Positions 15,174-24,148 are shown, counted from the stretch's first letter. The stretch: 64,000 bases of DNA from Nonomuraea guangzhouensis (GCF_019396345.1 NZ_JAHKRM010000001.1:372001-436000), one strand, 5' to 3'. Numbers and translations are program-made. The notes: generated by a model not told the origin, from the sequence alone.

Positions 15174-17423
15174 TTACAGGACCGCGCCGGTGCCCTGCCG
15201 TCGTCGGCGCGGCGCGGGCGGCTGGGGCGGGGGCTGCTTGCTGCGGCGTTCGAGCTCGATCGCGAGGGGACCGGCCACGAATGACGAGGACGCGGTGCCC
15301 ACCACGATGCCGACGATGAGGGCGATGGCGAAGTCGCGCAGCGTGTCGCCGCCGAAGACGGCCAGCGCGGTGAGGATGAACAGGGCGCCGAGGCCGGTGT
15401 TGACGGTCCGCGGCACGGTCTGCAGGATCGCGGCGTTGACGACGTCGGCGAAGCGGGTCTGCCGCCGGGCCTGCCACAGCTCGCGGACGCGGTCGAAGAC
15501 CACCACCTTGTCGTTGATGGAGTAGCCGATGATGGTCAGCATGGCCGCGAGGAAGACCCCGTCGACGGGCTTGCCCAGCCAGGCGAACAGGCCGAGCACG
15601 GCGGCGGCGTCCACGACAAGGGCCAGCACCGCGGCGGTGCCGAACGTCCAGCGGAACCTGACGGCCAAGTAGATCAGCTGCGCCGCAAGCGCTACGGCGA
15701 GCGCGATGAGCGCGTTGCGGCGCAGCTCCTCGCCCAGGCTGGGGCCGATGAGCTCGTCGCGCTGCTTGGTGACGTCGCCGACGCGGGCGTCGAGCGCGCG
15801 TTCGATGGCGGCGACGTCGTCGGCGCTGATCTGGCCGGCCCGCACGGACACGGCGTCGCCGGAGATCTGCACGTTGGCCGCCGGATGCCCGGCCTCGGCC
15901 ACCGCCGCCCGGGCCGCCTCGGCGCTCACCGGCCGCGCGGCCGTGAACTCCACCATGCGGCCGCCGGTGAACTCGATGCCGAAGTTCAGCCCGTGCAGGA
16001 CCAGCCCGGCCACGGCCGCGGCGACCAGGACGGCGGCCGCGGCCAGCCAGCGCCGGCCGGCGGCCATGAGGGCCGGGTCGCGCCGGGTGATCCAAGTCCT
16101 GACCCGGCCCTGCGCTGCCAGACCCGACAGCCGGGCACCGGTCCTGCCGATGACGGCGTGGGTCAGGACGCGGGTGATGAGCATGGCCGACGCGAACGAG
16201 GCGAGCACGCCGATGGCCAGTGTCACGCCGAAGCCCCGCACCGGCCCCGAGGCCAGCAAGAACAGCAGTCCGGCGGCCAGGAGAGTGGTGATGTTGGAGT
16301 CGGCGATGGCGCTCCAGGCGCCCGCGAAGCCTCGCTGCAGGGCGGTGCGCAGGCCGCGGCGCGGTGCGCGGCCGTACTCCTCGCGTGCCCGTTCGAAGAC
16401 CAGGACGTTGGCGTCGACCGCCATGCCGATGGCCAGGACGAATCCGGCCAGGCCCGGCAGGGTCAGCGTCGCGCCGAGGGCGACCAGGGCGGCGTAGGAG
16501 ATGAGCCCGTAGGCCGCCAGCGCAACGGTGGCCATCAGCCCCGACAGACGGTAGGTGAGGGAGATGAACAGCGCGGTGAGCAGGACGCCGGCGACGCCCG
16601 CCTTGGCGCTGGCCTCGATGGCCTGCGTGCCGAGGGTGGGGCCGACGGTGCGCTGTTCGATCAGGGCGAGCGGGACGGGCAGCGAGCCGCCCTTGATCAG
16701 CACGGCCAGATCCTGCGCTTCCTGGTGGGTGAAGGAGCCGGTGATCTGCGTGGACCCGCCAGAGATGCCGGTCTTGCAGGGCACGCCCTGGTTCACCTGG
16801 GGCGAGGAGATGATCTCGTTGTCCAGGACGATGGCGACTCGTCGGCGGGGGTCGCCGGAGCCGTGACAGGCGGCCTCGCCGGTCAGCCGCCCCCAGGCGT
16901 CGGCGTCGCGGAAGTCGACGGTGGCGTACCAGTCAGCCCCCTGTTGCGGGTCGTGGCCCGCGGCGGCGTCGGTCACGCCGTCGCCGGTGATCGTGGCCGG
17001 GCCGAGTCGCAGGCGCTGCCCGGACTCGTCCGCCAGGACCCGCGTCCCGGCGCCGGCGGCGGCGTCGCCGGCCTCTCCCAGGACCGGGTGGAAGGTGAGC
17101 TGGGCGGTCTTGCCGATGACGGCGGCGGCCTGGCGCGGGTCGAGCACGCCGGGCAGTTCGACGATGATGCGCCGCTCGCCTGAGCGGATCAGGGTGGGAT
17201 CGACCACGCCGAGCGCGTCCGCGCGGCGGCCCAGCACGTCCAGGGCGCGGTCGGTGGTCTCGGCGTCGGCCGTGACCGTGGGGGTGTCGCGGGCTTCGAA
17301 GACGAGCTGGGTGCCGCCGCGCAGGTCCAGGCCGAGGCGTGGCGACATGGTGACGGAAAGGAGCAATGCGGTGGCGACGATGACACACGCCGCCACCGCG
17401 CGCCAGAAGGGCGCGCGGGACAT
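15174..17423 (-). CDS. secDF: protein translocase SecDF (fused SecD-SecF)
   Basis: Protein of 749 residues fusing SecD (about 1-430) to SecF (about 440-749). The SecD half has a short periplasmic part after the first membrane helix, with LDLRGGTQLVFEA, and the helix motif GMAVDANVLVFERAREE. The SecF half has the equivalent TIIGYSINDKVVVFDRVRE and GLNFGIEFTGGRMVEF. These carry the Asp/Arg residues of the proton-driven pulling mechanism. Many actinobacteria keep secD and secF as two genes next to yajC, so this fused copy without yajC may be a paralogue. ATG 17423 has GGAGG upstream. It follows a small secreted-protein gene by 38 bases. Confidence 0.88.
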   Translation of the reverse strand: MSRAPFWRAVAACVIVATALLLSVTMSPRLGLDLRGGTQLVFEARDTPTVTADAETTDRALDVLGRRADALGVVDPTLIRSGERRIIVELPGVLDPRQAAAVIGKTAQLTFHPVLGEAGDAAAGAGTRVLADESGQRLRLGPATITGDGVTDAAAGHDPQQGADWYATVDFRDADAWGRLTGEAACHGSGDPRRRVAIVLDNEIISSPQVNQGVPCKTGISGGSTQITGSFTHQEAQDLAVLIKGGSLPVPLALIEQRTVGPTLGTQAIEASAKAGVAGVLLTALFISLTYRLSGLMATVALAAYGLISYAALVALGATLTLPGLAGFVLAIGMAVDANVLVFERAREEYGRAPRRGLRTALQRGFAGAWSAIADSNITTLLAAGLLFLLASGPVRGFGVTLAIGVLASFASAMLITRVLTHAVIGRTGARLSGLAAQGRVRTWITRRDPALMAAGRRWLAAAAVLVAAAVAGLVLHGLNFGIEFTGGRMVEFTAARPVSAEAARAAVAEAGHPAANVQISGDAVSVRAGQISADDVAAIERALDARVGDVTKQRDELIGPSLGEELRRNALIALAVALAAQLIYLAVRFRWTFGTAAVLALVVDAAAVLGLFAWLGKPVDGVFLAAMLTIIGYSINDKVVVFDRVRELWQARRQTRFADVVNAAILQTVPRTVNTGLGALFILTALAVFGGDTLRDFAIALIVGIVVGTASSSFVAGPLAIELERRSKQPPPQPPAPRRRRQGTGAVL

Positions 17424-17461
17424 GAGAGCCTCCACGGGCTGTCGAAAAGGAAAAAGGGACG

Positions 17462-17812
17462 TCAGCGCGTCGTGGAAGGCGGTGCTCGTGCCGCGGCCCG
17501 GCGCGCGGCCGGCTGCGGCGCCGCGGCCGGAGGTTCGGCGGCGGCCTCGAAGAGGCGTGGCGGGGAGCCCGGCCGCGCGGTGGACGGCAGCACGGCCAGC
17601 CACATCGGCAGCGTGGGCGCGCCGGGGGCAGGGTGCAGCCGAGGCAGGGCCTCATCCTGCGTGGCGTGCTCGGACGGGCCGCTCCACCAGACCTGCGGCC
17701 CGGCAGTGGCGGGCGGGTGAAGGTCACCGGGCGGATGGACGTCGCCGGGCGCGGGGCCCAGCAGGAAGACCGACAACAGCAGGAGCAGGACGGCGGGCAG
17801 TCTGCTGCGCAC
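17462..17812 (-). CDS. small proline-rich exported protein
   Basis: Frame of 116 residues from GTG 17812, which has AGGAGG four bases upstream. An N-terminal hydrophobic helix (LPAVLLLLLSVFLLGPAPG) can be a signal or anchor. The rest is rich in Pro, Ala and Arg (AAAEPPAAAPQPAARRAAA) with no recognisable domain. It lies directly upstream of secDF on the same strand and is probably co-transcribed with it, which hints at an accessory role near the translocase. That link rests on position only. Confidence 0.55.
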   Translation of the reverse strand: MRSRLPAVLLLLLSVFLLGPAPGDVHPPGDLHPPATAGPQVWWSGPSEHATQDEALPRLHPAPGAPTLPMWLAVLPSTARPGSPPRLFEAAAEPPAAAPQPAARRAAARAPPSTTR

Positions 17813-17935
17813 GTCTCCTCCTGGCCGAGCTCGGGTGGGTATTGCGGCCACCGTACCCTGGCTTCGGCACGGGTGCGTCTGCCCCGGTCATGGCCTGGCA
17901 TGCCTTTTCCACTGGTCTGGGCTATGGTCGGCCCC

Positions 17936-18328
17936 ATGAGGGGACCGTGGAGAGCACCACGAAGGTCCATCGCGCTCGCCGACGCGATGGGCCTGGTCCT
18001 GCTGTCCCTGGTTTTGCTGTCGTTGATGCTGACCGGTGCCGCGGGCGGGGCGAGCGGTAGCGGCCCAGCCACTGCGCAGGCTTCGGTCTCCGGCACGATG
18101 TGGACTCTGAGCGGGCAGGACGCCGACCTGTCCAGCCTGCCGCCGCAGGCGGGAAGCGTCCGCGAGCACCACGTGCTGTCGCTGTGGCCGCCGCTGCGCG
18201 GCGCACGTCACGGTGCGCTCGCCCATCTGGCGCTGCTGCCGTCACCGGGCTCGGACGCGGACACCTTCCGCGATCCGCAGCAACTGGCGCACCGCGCCGC
18301 GGGATCACGCAGCCCGCCGCGCGCCTAG
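17936..18328 (+). CDS. hypothetical small secreted protein
   Basis: Frame of 130 residues, divergent from the proline-rich protein. It has a basic N-terminus and a long hydrophobic stretch (MGLVLLSLVLLSLMLTGAAGGAS) followed by a mostly polar tail. TATGGT at 17924-17929 lies seven bases before ATG 17936, so the mRNA could be leaderless. No domain recognised. The tail is of ambiguous coding quality. Confidence 0.4.
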   Translation: MRGPWRAPRRSIALADAMGLVLLSLVLLSLMLTGAAGGASGSGPATAQASVSGTMWTLSGQDADLSSLPPQAGSVREHHVLSLWPPLRGARHGALAHLALLPSPGSDADTFRDPQQLAHRAAGSRSPPRA

Positions 18329-18569
18329 TCGATGTTCTTCCCGTCCGGTTTCGCGGCCACCCGCCGCGAAATCTGACCGCGCGCCCACGCCCAGGTTCCG
18401 CTGGTGCCGAAGTTCGCGTGCCGCCGCATCCGAAGACATCTCACGAGCTGTCCTCAATGGCAGGGCGAGCAGCGGCGCCTTTCCGTGCCGCTGTCTGCCT
18501 CGACACCACCTAGGAGCCGATCATCGTGATGACCGGTGTCAGATCAGTTCACCTCTCGCCTGGCCTGAA
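18329..18569. other. non-coding stretch
   Basis: Nothing convincing is encoded. A GTG-ATG pair at 18526 has AGGAG upstream, but its frame diverges from the actin-like frame that follows. It may mark the old start of that gene. Confidence 0.4.
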
Positions 18570-19004
18570 GCGCCCGCGTGGGTCCGTGCCCGGCAGGCAG
18601 GGCGGCCCTGTGGTGCGGCTCGCCCCCGCCTGCTGCTGGACGTCGGGGCGGGCATCGTCGAGGCCGTCGTCCTGCGGGACGGGACCGTCAGCGACGCGGT
18701 CGGCCTCCAGCTCAGCACCACCACCGAGACGGGGCTGACCTCCTATGCGCTGGACAGCGTCGTCGACATGACGGCGGGCCTGCTCGGCCGCCTGCCCGCC
18801 GTCACCCGGCCGGCCGCCCGGGCCCGCGGCCTGCTGGTCACCGGTGGCGGCGCGCACCAGGAGCATCTGCTGCGCCGGCTACGCGTCGCGCTGCGGATGC
18901 CCGTCACCGCGGCGCCCAAGCCGCAATACGCCACCGTCCGCGGCCTGATGCGGCTGTGCCTGCAACCGGCCCTGGCCGCAGGCTCCGCCCTGTCCGCCCG
19001 CTGA
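18570..19004 (+). pseudogene. C-terminal remnant of an MreB/Mbl-like actin
   Basis: The frame reads LLLDVGAGIVEAVVLRDGTVS, the phosphate-2 motif of actin-like ATPases. Later comes ARGLLVTGGGAHQEHLLRRLRVALRMPV, the adenosine motif, and a typical C-terminal end. The N-terminal phosphate-1 half is missing: upstream in frame there is only low-quality sequence with no start. About 140 residues of a 330-residue family remain. A truncated but expressed protein cannot be excluded. Confidence 0.6.
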
Positions 19005-19084
19005 GGCGGTCGGGCACAACAGCATCTCCCCCCGGACCTTCCCCGTCGCAGCCTCCTGACGAGTACTGTCGCAGAAAGGAACAA

Positions 19085-19432
19085 ATGATCATGACCGGGC
19101 GTCGTACGAACACCCACCTCAGCGGCGTGCAACTGCAATCGCTGCACCAGGACCTGACCGAGCAGCTGGAGCAGCGCAGGCTCCACTTGGACGGGCTGCG
19201 CGAACAGGAACGCGACAGCAACGGCGGCGACGGCACCTGGCAAGAACTCATGGTCTCGGTCACCGCCGCCGAGCGCGCCGTCACCGAGCTGTCCCAGGCC
19301 ACCGACAGGCTGGTGGCCGGCACCTACGGCCGTTGCACCCACTGCGAGGCGGGCATTCCGTTCGAACGGCTCAAGATCCGGCCGCTGGCGCGTACCTGCA
19401 TCAACTGCCAGCGGCAGCACGAGGTTGCCTGA
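19085..19432 (+). CDS. DksA/TraR-type C4 zinc-finger protein
   Basis: Protein of 115 residues. A long coiled-coil-like N-terminal part (LHQDLTEQLEQRRLHLDGLREQERDS, residues about 17-45) leads to a C-terminal C4 zinc finger, CTHC-x17-CINC, and the family signature YGRCTHCEAGIPFERLKIRPLARTCINCQ. Such proteins bind the secondary channel of RNA polymerase or act in stress control. AAAGGA precedes ATG 19085. A strong hairpin follows, so the transcript is likely short. The acidic tip needed for DksA-type action is not clear. Confidence 0.85.
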   Translation: MIMTGRRTNTHLSGVQLQSLHQDLTEQLEQRRLHLDGLREQERDSNGGDGTWQELMVSVTAAERAVTELSQATDRLVAGTYGRCTHCEAGIPFERLKIRPLARTCINCQRQHEVA

Positions 19433-19442
19433 CACCCGACAA

Positions 19443-19470
19443 GAAGGGGGCAGGACATCCTGCCCCCTTC
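19443..19470 (+). terminator. terminator after the zinc-finger gene
   Basis: Perfect 13-base inverted repeat (GAAGGGGGCAGGA / TCCTGCCCCCTTC) with a two-base spacer, ten bases after the stop. It ends 19 bases before the PucR start and so separates the two genes. Confidence 0.8.
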
Positions 19471-19489
19471 TCCCATCCGGGAGCTGATC

Positions 19490-21097
19490 ATGATCACATT
19501 GGATCGACTGCTGAACGTGCTCGGCGGGTACGGCGTGCGGCTATGCAACCGTCCCGAGGCCCGCGTCGCATGGCTGCGCAGCGTGGCCGTGTCCGATGCC
19601 GACGACCGTCACGTCGCCGGCGACCTGCTCCTGGCCATCGGCACCGGCTCGCTCGCCGAGGCGGTGCGGTCGGCCGTCGCTGCCACGGCCACAGCCGTTC
19701 TGGTCCGCCCCACCCTCACCGGCACCGGCAACCAGAACGGCGACCAGAACGGCAGCGAGCCCGGCGACGGAAGCAGGAGCGGCGCGAAGGTGGAGCGGCA
19801 GGCCGCCGGGCTCGGCGACCGGTACGGTGTGGCCGTGCTGCTGGCCGATCCCACGGTCTCGTGGAGTCAGCTGGCCGGCGTGGTGTACGGGCTGGTGCTG
19901 GAGAGCCGCGAGACCGCCTCGGGACGCGGCCCGACCGACCTGTTCGCCTTGGCCGACAGCCTGGCCGACGCCATCGGCGGGGCGGTGACCATCGAGGACC
20001 GGCTCTCACGGGTGCTGGCCTACTCCCGCTCCCAGCAGGCGGGCGATCCGGCCCGGCTGGAGACCATCCTCGCTCGCCGGGTCCCCGACCGGCTGCGCGA
20101 GCTGTTCCACCGGCAGGGGGTTCTCACCCGGCTGACGGCGACGGACGAGCCGGTGTTCGTCCCGGCCGACGCCGAGCACGGCCTGACGGGGCGGATGGCG
20201 GTGGCGGTACGGGTCGGCCGAAAGCTGCTCGGCTCGGTCTGGGTGACATGCGAACGTCCGCTGGCCGGCGCCCACCGCCGCGCCCTGGCCGACGGCGCGC
20301 GGACGGTAGCGCTGCACCTGCTGCGCTCCCGAGCCAGCGCGGACCTGGAGCGGCAGGTGGAGTCCGACCTGGTCATCCGGCTGCTGGAGGGCGGCGCCGA
20401 CGCCATCGCGGTGATCAGCCGGCTGGGCCTGGCGGCGCAGCCGTGGCGGGTCGTCGCGGTGCGCGCGAGCACCGGCGGCGAGCGCCACGCCGCGCTGCTG
20501 CTGGCCTTCGAGCAGGCCACCACCGGCTTCGGCTGGTCCAGGCCAGGCCGCAGTGCGCTGCTCGGCGAAACGCTTTACACCGTCCTGCCCGCCGAGCAGG
20601 CCGACGCGGCCCGTCGATGGATCGGCGCGCTGTGTGCCGAGCTGCCTGCCCAGGTGCACGTCGCGGCCGGGATCGGCGCACCCGCCGAGATCGAGGAACT
20701 ACCCGCAAGCCGCCAGGAGGCCGACGAATGTCTGGCGCTGCACGAGAGCAGACCCGGCGGCCTCGCGCCCGCCTACGATGAGTCCTGGGATGACATCCTG
20801 CTGCGGCGGTTGCGGATGGCCGCGCACACCGGCCGGACCCCGCCCCGCGGGCCGGTGAGCACGCTGCTGCGGCACGACGCCCGACACGGCACCCACTTCG
20901 CCGCCACTATGCGCGCCTGGCTGGGATCCCAGGGCGACCTCACCGCGGCCGCCGAGCGGCTCGGCGTGCATCCCAACACCGTGCGCAACCGGCTGCGCAA
21001 GATGGACGAGCTCACTCCGCTGGACCTGGGCGACGCCCGCCAGCGCCTGGCCATGACCATCATGCTCGCCGCCACCGAGGACGAACCCCACCGATGA
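19490..21097 (+). CDS. PucR-family transcriptional regulator
   Basis: Protein of 535 residues. A long N-terminal sensory part includes a PucR-N-like segment (VSDADDRHVAGDLLLAIGTG) and a GGDEF-like/GAF-like middle part. The C-terminus is the PucR helix-turn-helix: GDLTAAAERLGVHPNTVRNRLRKMDELT (about 483-510). PucR proteins control purine, amino-acid or other nitrogen catabolism genes, usually next to them. Here the next gene on the same strand is a FAD-dependent amino-acid dehydrogenase, 149 bases away, so D-amino acid use is a reasonable guess. A Gly/Asn/Ser-rich insert (about 83-103) is unusual. Confidence 0.85.
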   Translation: MITLDRLLNVLGGYGVRLCNRPEARVAWLRSVAVSDADDRHVAGDLLLAIGTGSLAEAVRSAVAATATAVLVRPTLTGTGNQNGDQNGSEPGDGSRSGAKVERQAAGLGDRYGVAVLLADPTVSWSQLAGVVYGLVLESRETASGRGPTDLFALADSLADAIGGAVTIEDRLSRVLAYSRSQQAGDPARLETILARRVPDRLRELFHRQGVLTRLTATDEPVFVPADAEHGLTGRMAVAVRVGRKLLGSVWVTCERPLAGAHRRALADGARTVALHLLRSRASADLERQVESDLVIRLLEGGADAIAVISRLGLAAQPWRVVAVRASTGGERHAALLLAFEQATTGFGWSRPGRSALLGETLYTVLPAEQADAARRWIGALCAELPAQVHVAAGIGAPAEIEELPASRQEADECLALHESRPGGLAPAYDESWDDILLRRLRMAAHTGRTPPRGPVSTLLRHDARHGTHFAATMRAWLGSQGDLTAAAERLGVHPNTVRNRLRKMDELTPLDLGDARQRLAMTIMLAATEDEPHR

Positions 21098-21246
21098 CCT
21101 GGATCACCTACCCGCCGTGCCGGTGAGGGCGTGGTGCCGGATCCACAATCAGCGCGCCACGATTGTCGCCCGCCCACAACGCCGCAGGTCACCGCATGGG
21201 TGATGCTGGCCGTGACATCGGCGTTCGTACCCCTTGGAGGTTGGAC

Positions 21247-22491
21247 ATGGTCGGCAACTGGCCGCGCTCGGCGATCGTGGTGGGCGCGGGCATCGTGGGC
21301 CTGTCGACGGCATGGTTCCTGCAGGAGCACGGCGTCCAGGTCGACGTGGTCGATCGCGGCGGGGTGGCGTCCGGAGCGTCCTGGGGCAACGCCGGCTGGA
21401 TCGCGCCGGGCCTGGCCATCCCGCTGAACGAGCCCGCCGTGCTGCGCTACGGCCTGCGATCCCTGCTGAACCCGGCCGCGCCGCTGCACGTGCCCGCGAG
21501 CCTCGACCCGGGCCTGTGGGCCTTCCTGACCCGCTTCGCCGCCAACAGCCACTGGCGCTCCTGGACCAGGGCGGCGCGCGCCAACGTACCGCTCAACGAC
21601 GAGTGCGTCGAGGCCTACGAGGTGCTCGCCGCCAACGGCGTGTCGGCCCCAGTCGTCGCGGCGCCGATCACCGCCGCGTTCCGCACGCCCCGCGAGGCCG
21701 AGGGCCTGCTGCGCGAGCTGCGCAGACTCCAGGCGGTCGGCCAGCACGTCGAGCACACCGTGCTGGACCGTGAGCGACTCGCCGAGCAGGTCCCGCTCTC
21801 CGGACGGGAACTGGGCGCGGGCGTGCGCATCGACGGGCAGCGCTACGTCGACCCGGGCGCCTTCGTGCACGCCCTGGGCAAGGCCGTCATGCGGCGCGGC
21901 GCGACCGTGTACGCCGTCGAGGTCGACGAGGTGCGCACCGACGACAGGAAGGCCATCGTGTGCTCGGCCAAGGGAACCGTCCTGTCGGCCGACGCGGTGG
22001 TGCTGGCCACCGGCGCGTGGCTACCCCGCCTGGCCCGCCAGTGGGGCGTGCGCGTCCCGGTGCGGGCGGGTCGCGGCTACTCCTTCACCGTACCGGTGGA
22101 CCACCCTGTCCCTGGCCCGATCTACCTGCCCGATGTCCGAGTCGCGTGCACGCCGTACCAGGGCGGGCTGCGGGTGGCGGGCACCATGGAGTTCCGCGAC
22201 CCGGACGCCCCGCGGGTGCCCGCCCGGCTGGAGGCCATCATCGCCTCCGCCCGCCCGCTGCTGCGGGGCGTGCACTGGGACGAGCGCACCGACGTCTGGG
22301 TCGGGTCTCGCCCCGTCACCTCGGACGGACGGCCGCTCATCGGCGCGACGGTGGCGCCCACCGTCTACGTGGCGGGCGGCCACGGCATGTGGGGAATGGC
22401 CCATGGCCCGATCACCGGCCGGCTGCTGGCCGAGTGGATCACCACCGGCAAGCAGCCCGCCACCCTGGTCGACTTCGATCCTCTGCGTTGA
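21247..22491 (+). CDS. FAD-dependent D-amino-acid dehydrogenase-like (DadA type)
   Basis: DAO-superfamily oxidoreductase of 414 residues. The N-terminal AIVVGAGIVGLSTAWFLQEHGVQVDVVDR binds FAD. GASWGNAGWIAPGLAIPL is the DadA-type loop, and the C-terminal VGSRPVTSDGRPLIGATV...VAGGHGMWGMAHGPITGRLLAEWI closes the FAD site. It oxidises a D-amino acid or related amine at the membrane. GGAGG lies before ATG 21247. The PucR gene upstream probably regulates it. Confidence 0.85.
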   Translation: MVGNWPRSAIVVGAGIVGLSTAWFLQEHGVQVDVVDRGGVASGASWGNAGWIAPGLAIPLNEPAVLRYGLRSLLNPAAPLHVPASLDPGLWAFLTRFAANSHWRSWTRAARANVPLNDECVEAYEVLAANGVSAPVVAAPITAAFRTPREAEGLLRELRRLQAVGQHVEHTVLDRERLAEQVPLSGRELGAGVRIDGQRYVDPGAFVHALGKAVMRRGATVYAVEVDEVRTDDRKAIVCSAKGTVLSADAVVLATGAWLPRLARQWGVRVPVRAGRGYSFTVPVDHPVPGPIYLPDVRVACTPYQGGLRVAGTMEFRDPDAPRVPARLEAIIASARPLLRGVHWDERTDVWVGSRPVTSDGRPLIGATVAPTVYVAGGHGMWGMAHGPITGRLLAEWITTGKQPATLVDFDPLR

Positions 22492-22584
22492 AATGCCGAA
22501 TCGCCGCTTCCATCGTCTACCCGGACGACGGGGTCGGCCGAGAAATGCCTGGAACCTTCCGACAGTCGTCCGCCGTCCGTTCGG

Positions 22585-22659
22585 TCACAGTGCTCCGATC
22601 ACCACGGCGACCAGGATCAGGGTCGCGAGGGCGAGGCATAACGCCGGGCGCGTCGTCAT
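22585..22659 (-). CDS. 24-residue single-helix membrane peptide, probably leaderless
   Basis: ATG 22659 opens a 24-residue frame starting MTTRPALCLALATLILVAVV, that is, a short basic start and one hydrophobic helix, then a stop. There is no ribosome-binding site. Instead, a -10 (TATGGT, 22671-22666) ends six bases before the ATG, so transcription would start at the A of ATG. A -35 (TTGACG, 22695-22690) is 18 bases further. Two copies of one palindrome cover these boxes. The promoter quality is the main argument that this tiny frame is real. I know no family for it. Confidence 0.5.
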   Translation of the reverse strand: MTTRPALCLALATLILVAVVIGAL

Positions 22660-22660
22660 G

Positions 22661-22708
22661 CGTCAACCATAAGTTGACGATAGAAGCTACGTCAACCTGG
22701 CGTTGACG
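22661..22708. promoter_or_regulatory. twin operators CGTCAAC-N5-GTTGACG over a promoter
   Basis: Two perfect inverted repeats lie at 22661-22679 and 22690-22708, centres 29 bases apart. The minus-strand -10 is inside the first and the -35 inside the second. Geometry of this kind fits a dimeric TetR- or MarR-like repressor. No such regulator gene is adjacent, so the regulator is encoded elsewhere. The second site is only a few bases from the stop of the beta-helix gene. Confidence 0.75.
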
Positions 22709-22710
22709 CG

Positions 22711-23880
22711 TCAGTAACCGCTGGTGAGCCGTACGCCGGGGCCGGTCGTACGCGGGGTGCCCACATCATCGACCAGGTTGCCGGTCGAGACGATGGACAA
22801 CCTGTCGCCCTTGCCCCTCCTGAACAGCAGCCCGGTCTCCTGTCTGGTGCCGTGGCCGAGGATGGTGTTGCCCGTCACGGTGGCGTGGCCGGTGCCGTAG
22901 TTCACGGAGTCGAGGGCGAGGTAGACGAAGCGGGCGTCCGGCTGCTGGCCGGGCTTCTTGGACTGGACCAGACCGTCGGCGCCGAACTTGTGGATCCGGT
23001 TGCCGGCGATCGTGGTGCCGGCCTCGCCCTGAAGGTCGCAGCGGATGCCGTAATAGGTCTGCTTCGCGGTGGCCTTCGTACCGAAGTCCTCGATGTAGTT
23101 GTTCCGGATGGAGGTGCCGAAGCAGCGGTGGGCGTCGATCGCGTTCTTCGGCGTCGCGTACAGGTGCAGGTCACTGAACGTCCATCCGGCCGCGTTGTCC
23201 GTTTCGATGGCACTCGTACCGCTGAAGCCGATCCAGGAGCGCTGGAACGTCCAGTCGCTCACGGCGTTGCCGGGATCGACCACCTTGAGCCCGGAGCCGC
23301 CCGACCGCTCGATGTAGACGTCGCTGATCACGCTGTTGACCATGGTGTTGCGGAGCGTGGTGCCGTTCCTGGACGGGTTGCTGATGCGGATGCCGTCGGC
23401 GGGCGCGCCGAGGATGTCCACGTCATAGACGCGACTGTCCCACGAACGCAGCATCAGGCCCACGGTGCCGGTGTTGTGGTCGCGGTTGCCGTCGAGGGTC
23501 AGCCGCTCGATGCGTACGGGGTCGGAGCTGTACGGCTGGTTGGCGACCCAGGACTCGGAGGCCAGCATGGCGGGCAGGTTCGCGCCGTCGGCCTGCTTGA
23601 TCACCGTCCCGGCCTTGGCGTCGCCCCGGTACGTCCGGCGACCGCGCAGGGAGATGGTCTTGTTGATCAGGCATGGGCCTTTGAAGACGACCTCACCACC
23701 CTCCTTGGAGGAGTCGATGGCAGCCTGGATGATCCTGGCGTCGCCGGCGTTGTCGGCGCAGGTGGCGTCCACCCGGGTGGCCGTGGCCGGGAGCACCGGC
23801 ATGATCACCGCCGCGCTGCCGGACGCGGCCAGTGTCAGGGCTATGGCGCCCCCGATCTGGCGTGGGCATGGTTGAGGCAC
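22711..23880 (-). CDS. secreted right-handed beta-helix protein
   Basis: Protein of 389 residues with an N-terminal signal peptide (GAIALTLAASGSAAVIMPVLPATA). The body has the periodic Asn/Gly-rich strands of a pectate-lyase-3/Pel-type parallel beta-helix: ARIIQAAIDSSKEGGEVVFKGPC, then repeated units such as GIRISNPSRNGTTLRNTMV and GTTIAGNRIHKFGADGLV. These proteins act on polysaccharides, but no catalytic residues can be assigned. GTG 23880 is the start used. It is on the same strand as, and downstream of, the alpha-glucan genes but 268 bases apart. Confidence 0.8.
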   Translation of the reverse strand: MPQPCPRQIGGAIALTLAASGSAAVIMPVLPATATRVDATCADNAGDARIIQAAIDSSKEGGEVVFKGPCLINKTISLRGRRTYRGDAKAGTVIKQADGANLPAMLASESWVANQPYSSDPVRIERLTLDGNRDHNTGTVGLMLRSWDSRVYDVDILGAPADGIRISNPSRNGTTLRNTMVNSVISDVYIERSGGSGLKVVDPGNAVSDWTFQRSWIGFSGTSAIETDNAAGWTFSDLHLYATPKNAIDAHRCFGTSIRNNYIEDFGTKATAKQTYYGIRCDLQGEAGTTIAGNRIHKFGADGLVQSKKPGQQPDARFVYLALDSVNYGTGHATVTGNTILGHGTRQETGLLFRRGKGDRLSIVSTGNLVDDVGTPRTTGPGVRLTSGY

Positions 23881-23958
23881 GTGCCGAGCCTCTTGGACGG
23901 AGGCCGATCTGCCAGGAGGACTCCCGCTCTCTGCCCGAAACTTGGGGTCCTCATGGCG

Positions 23959-24141
23959 TCAGAGTGGTGCGAGGTGGACGGTCGCCGACCTGTCGGTGAT
24001 CGAGGACACCTTCACGGACAGGGTGTTGACCGACCCGTTGCCACCCACGCCGAGCGTCGTGGCCGAGGAGACACCGCGTCCCGGCGCCTTCGAAGCCGCA
24101 GCCGGACCCGCGGCGACGGACACGGCGGCAACGCACCTCAA
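23959..24141 (-). CDS. possible short exported fragment
   Basis: A 60-residue frame (TTG or internal GTG start) between the CMD gene and the beta-helix gene. It has an Ala-rich beginning and the strand-like end VSSITDRSATVHLAPL. It resembles the beginning and end of a secreted protein without its middle, so it may be a deletion product. No good ribosome-binding site is seen. Confidence 0.25.
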   Translation of the reverse strand: MRCVAAVSVAAGPAAASKAPGRGVSSATTLGVGGNGSVNTLSVKVSSITDRSATVHLAPL

Positions 24142-24148
24142 GAGAGGG

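Noticed and set aside
22661..22708. terminator of the beta-helix gene
   Set aside because: The two short inverted repeats have weak stems, are identical to each other, and coincide with -35 and -10 boxes. Operators explain them better, though a minor terminator role is possible.
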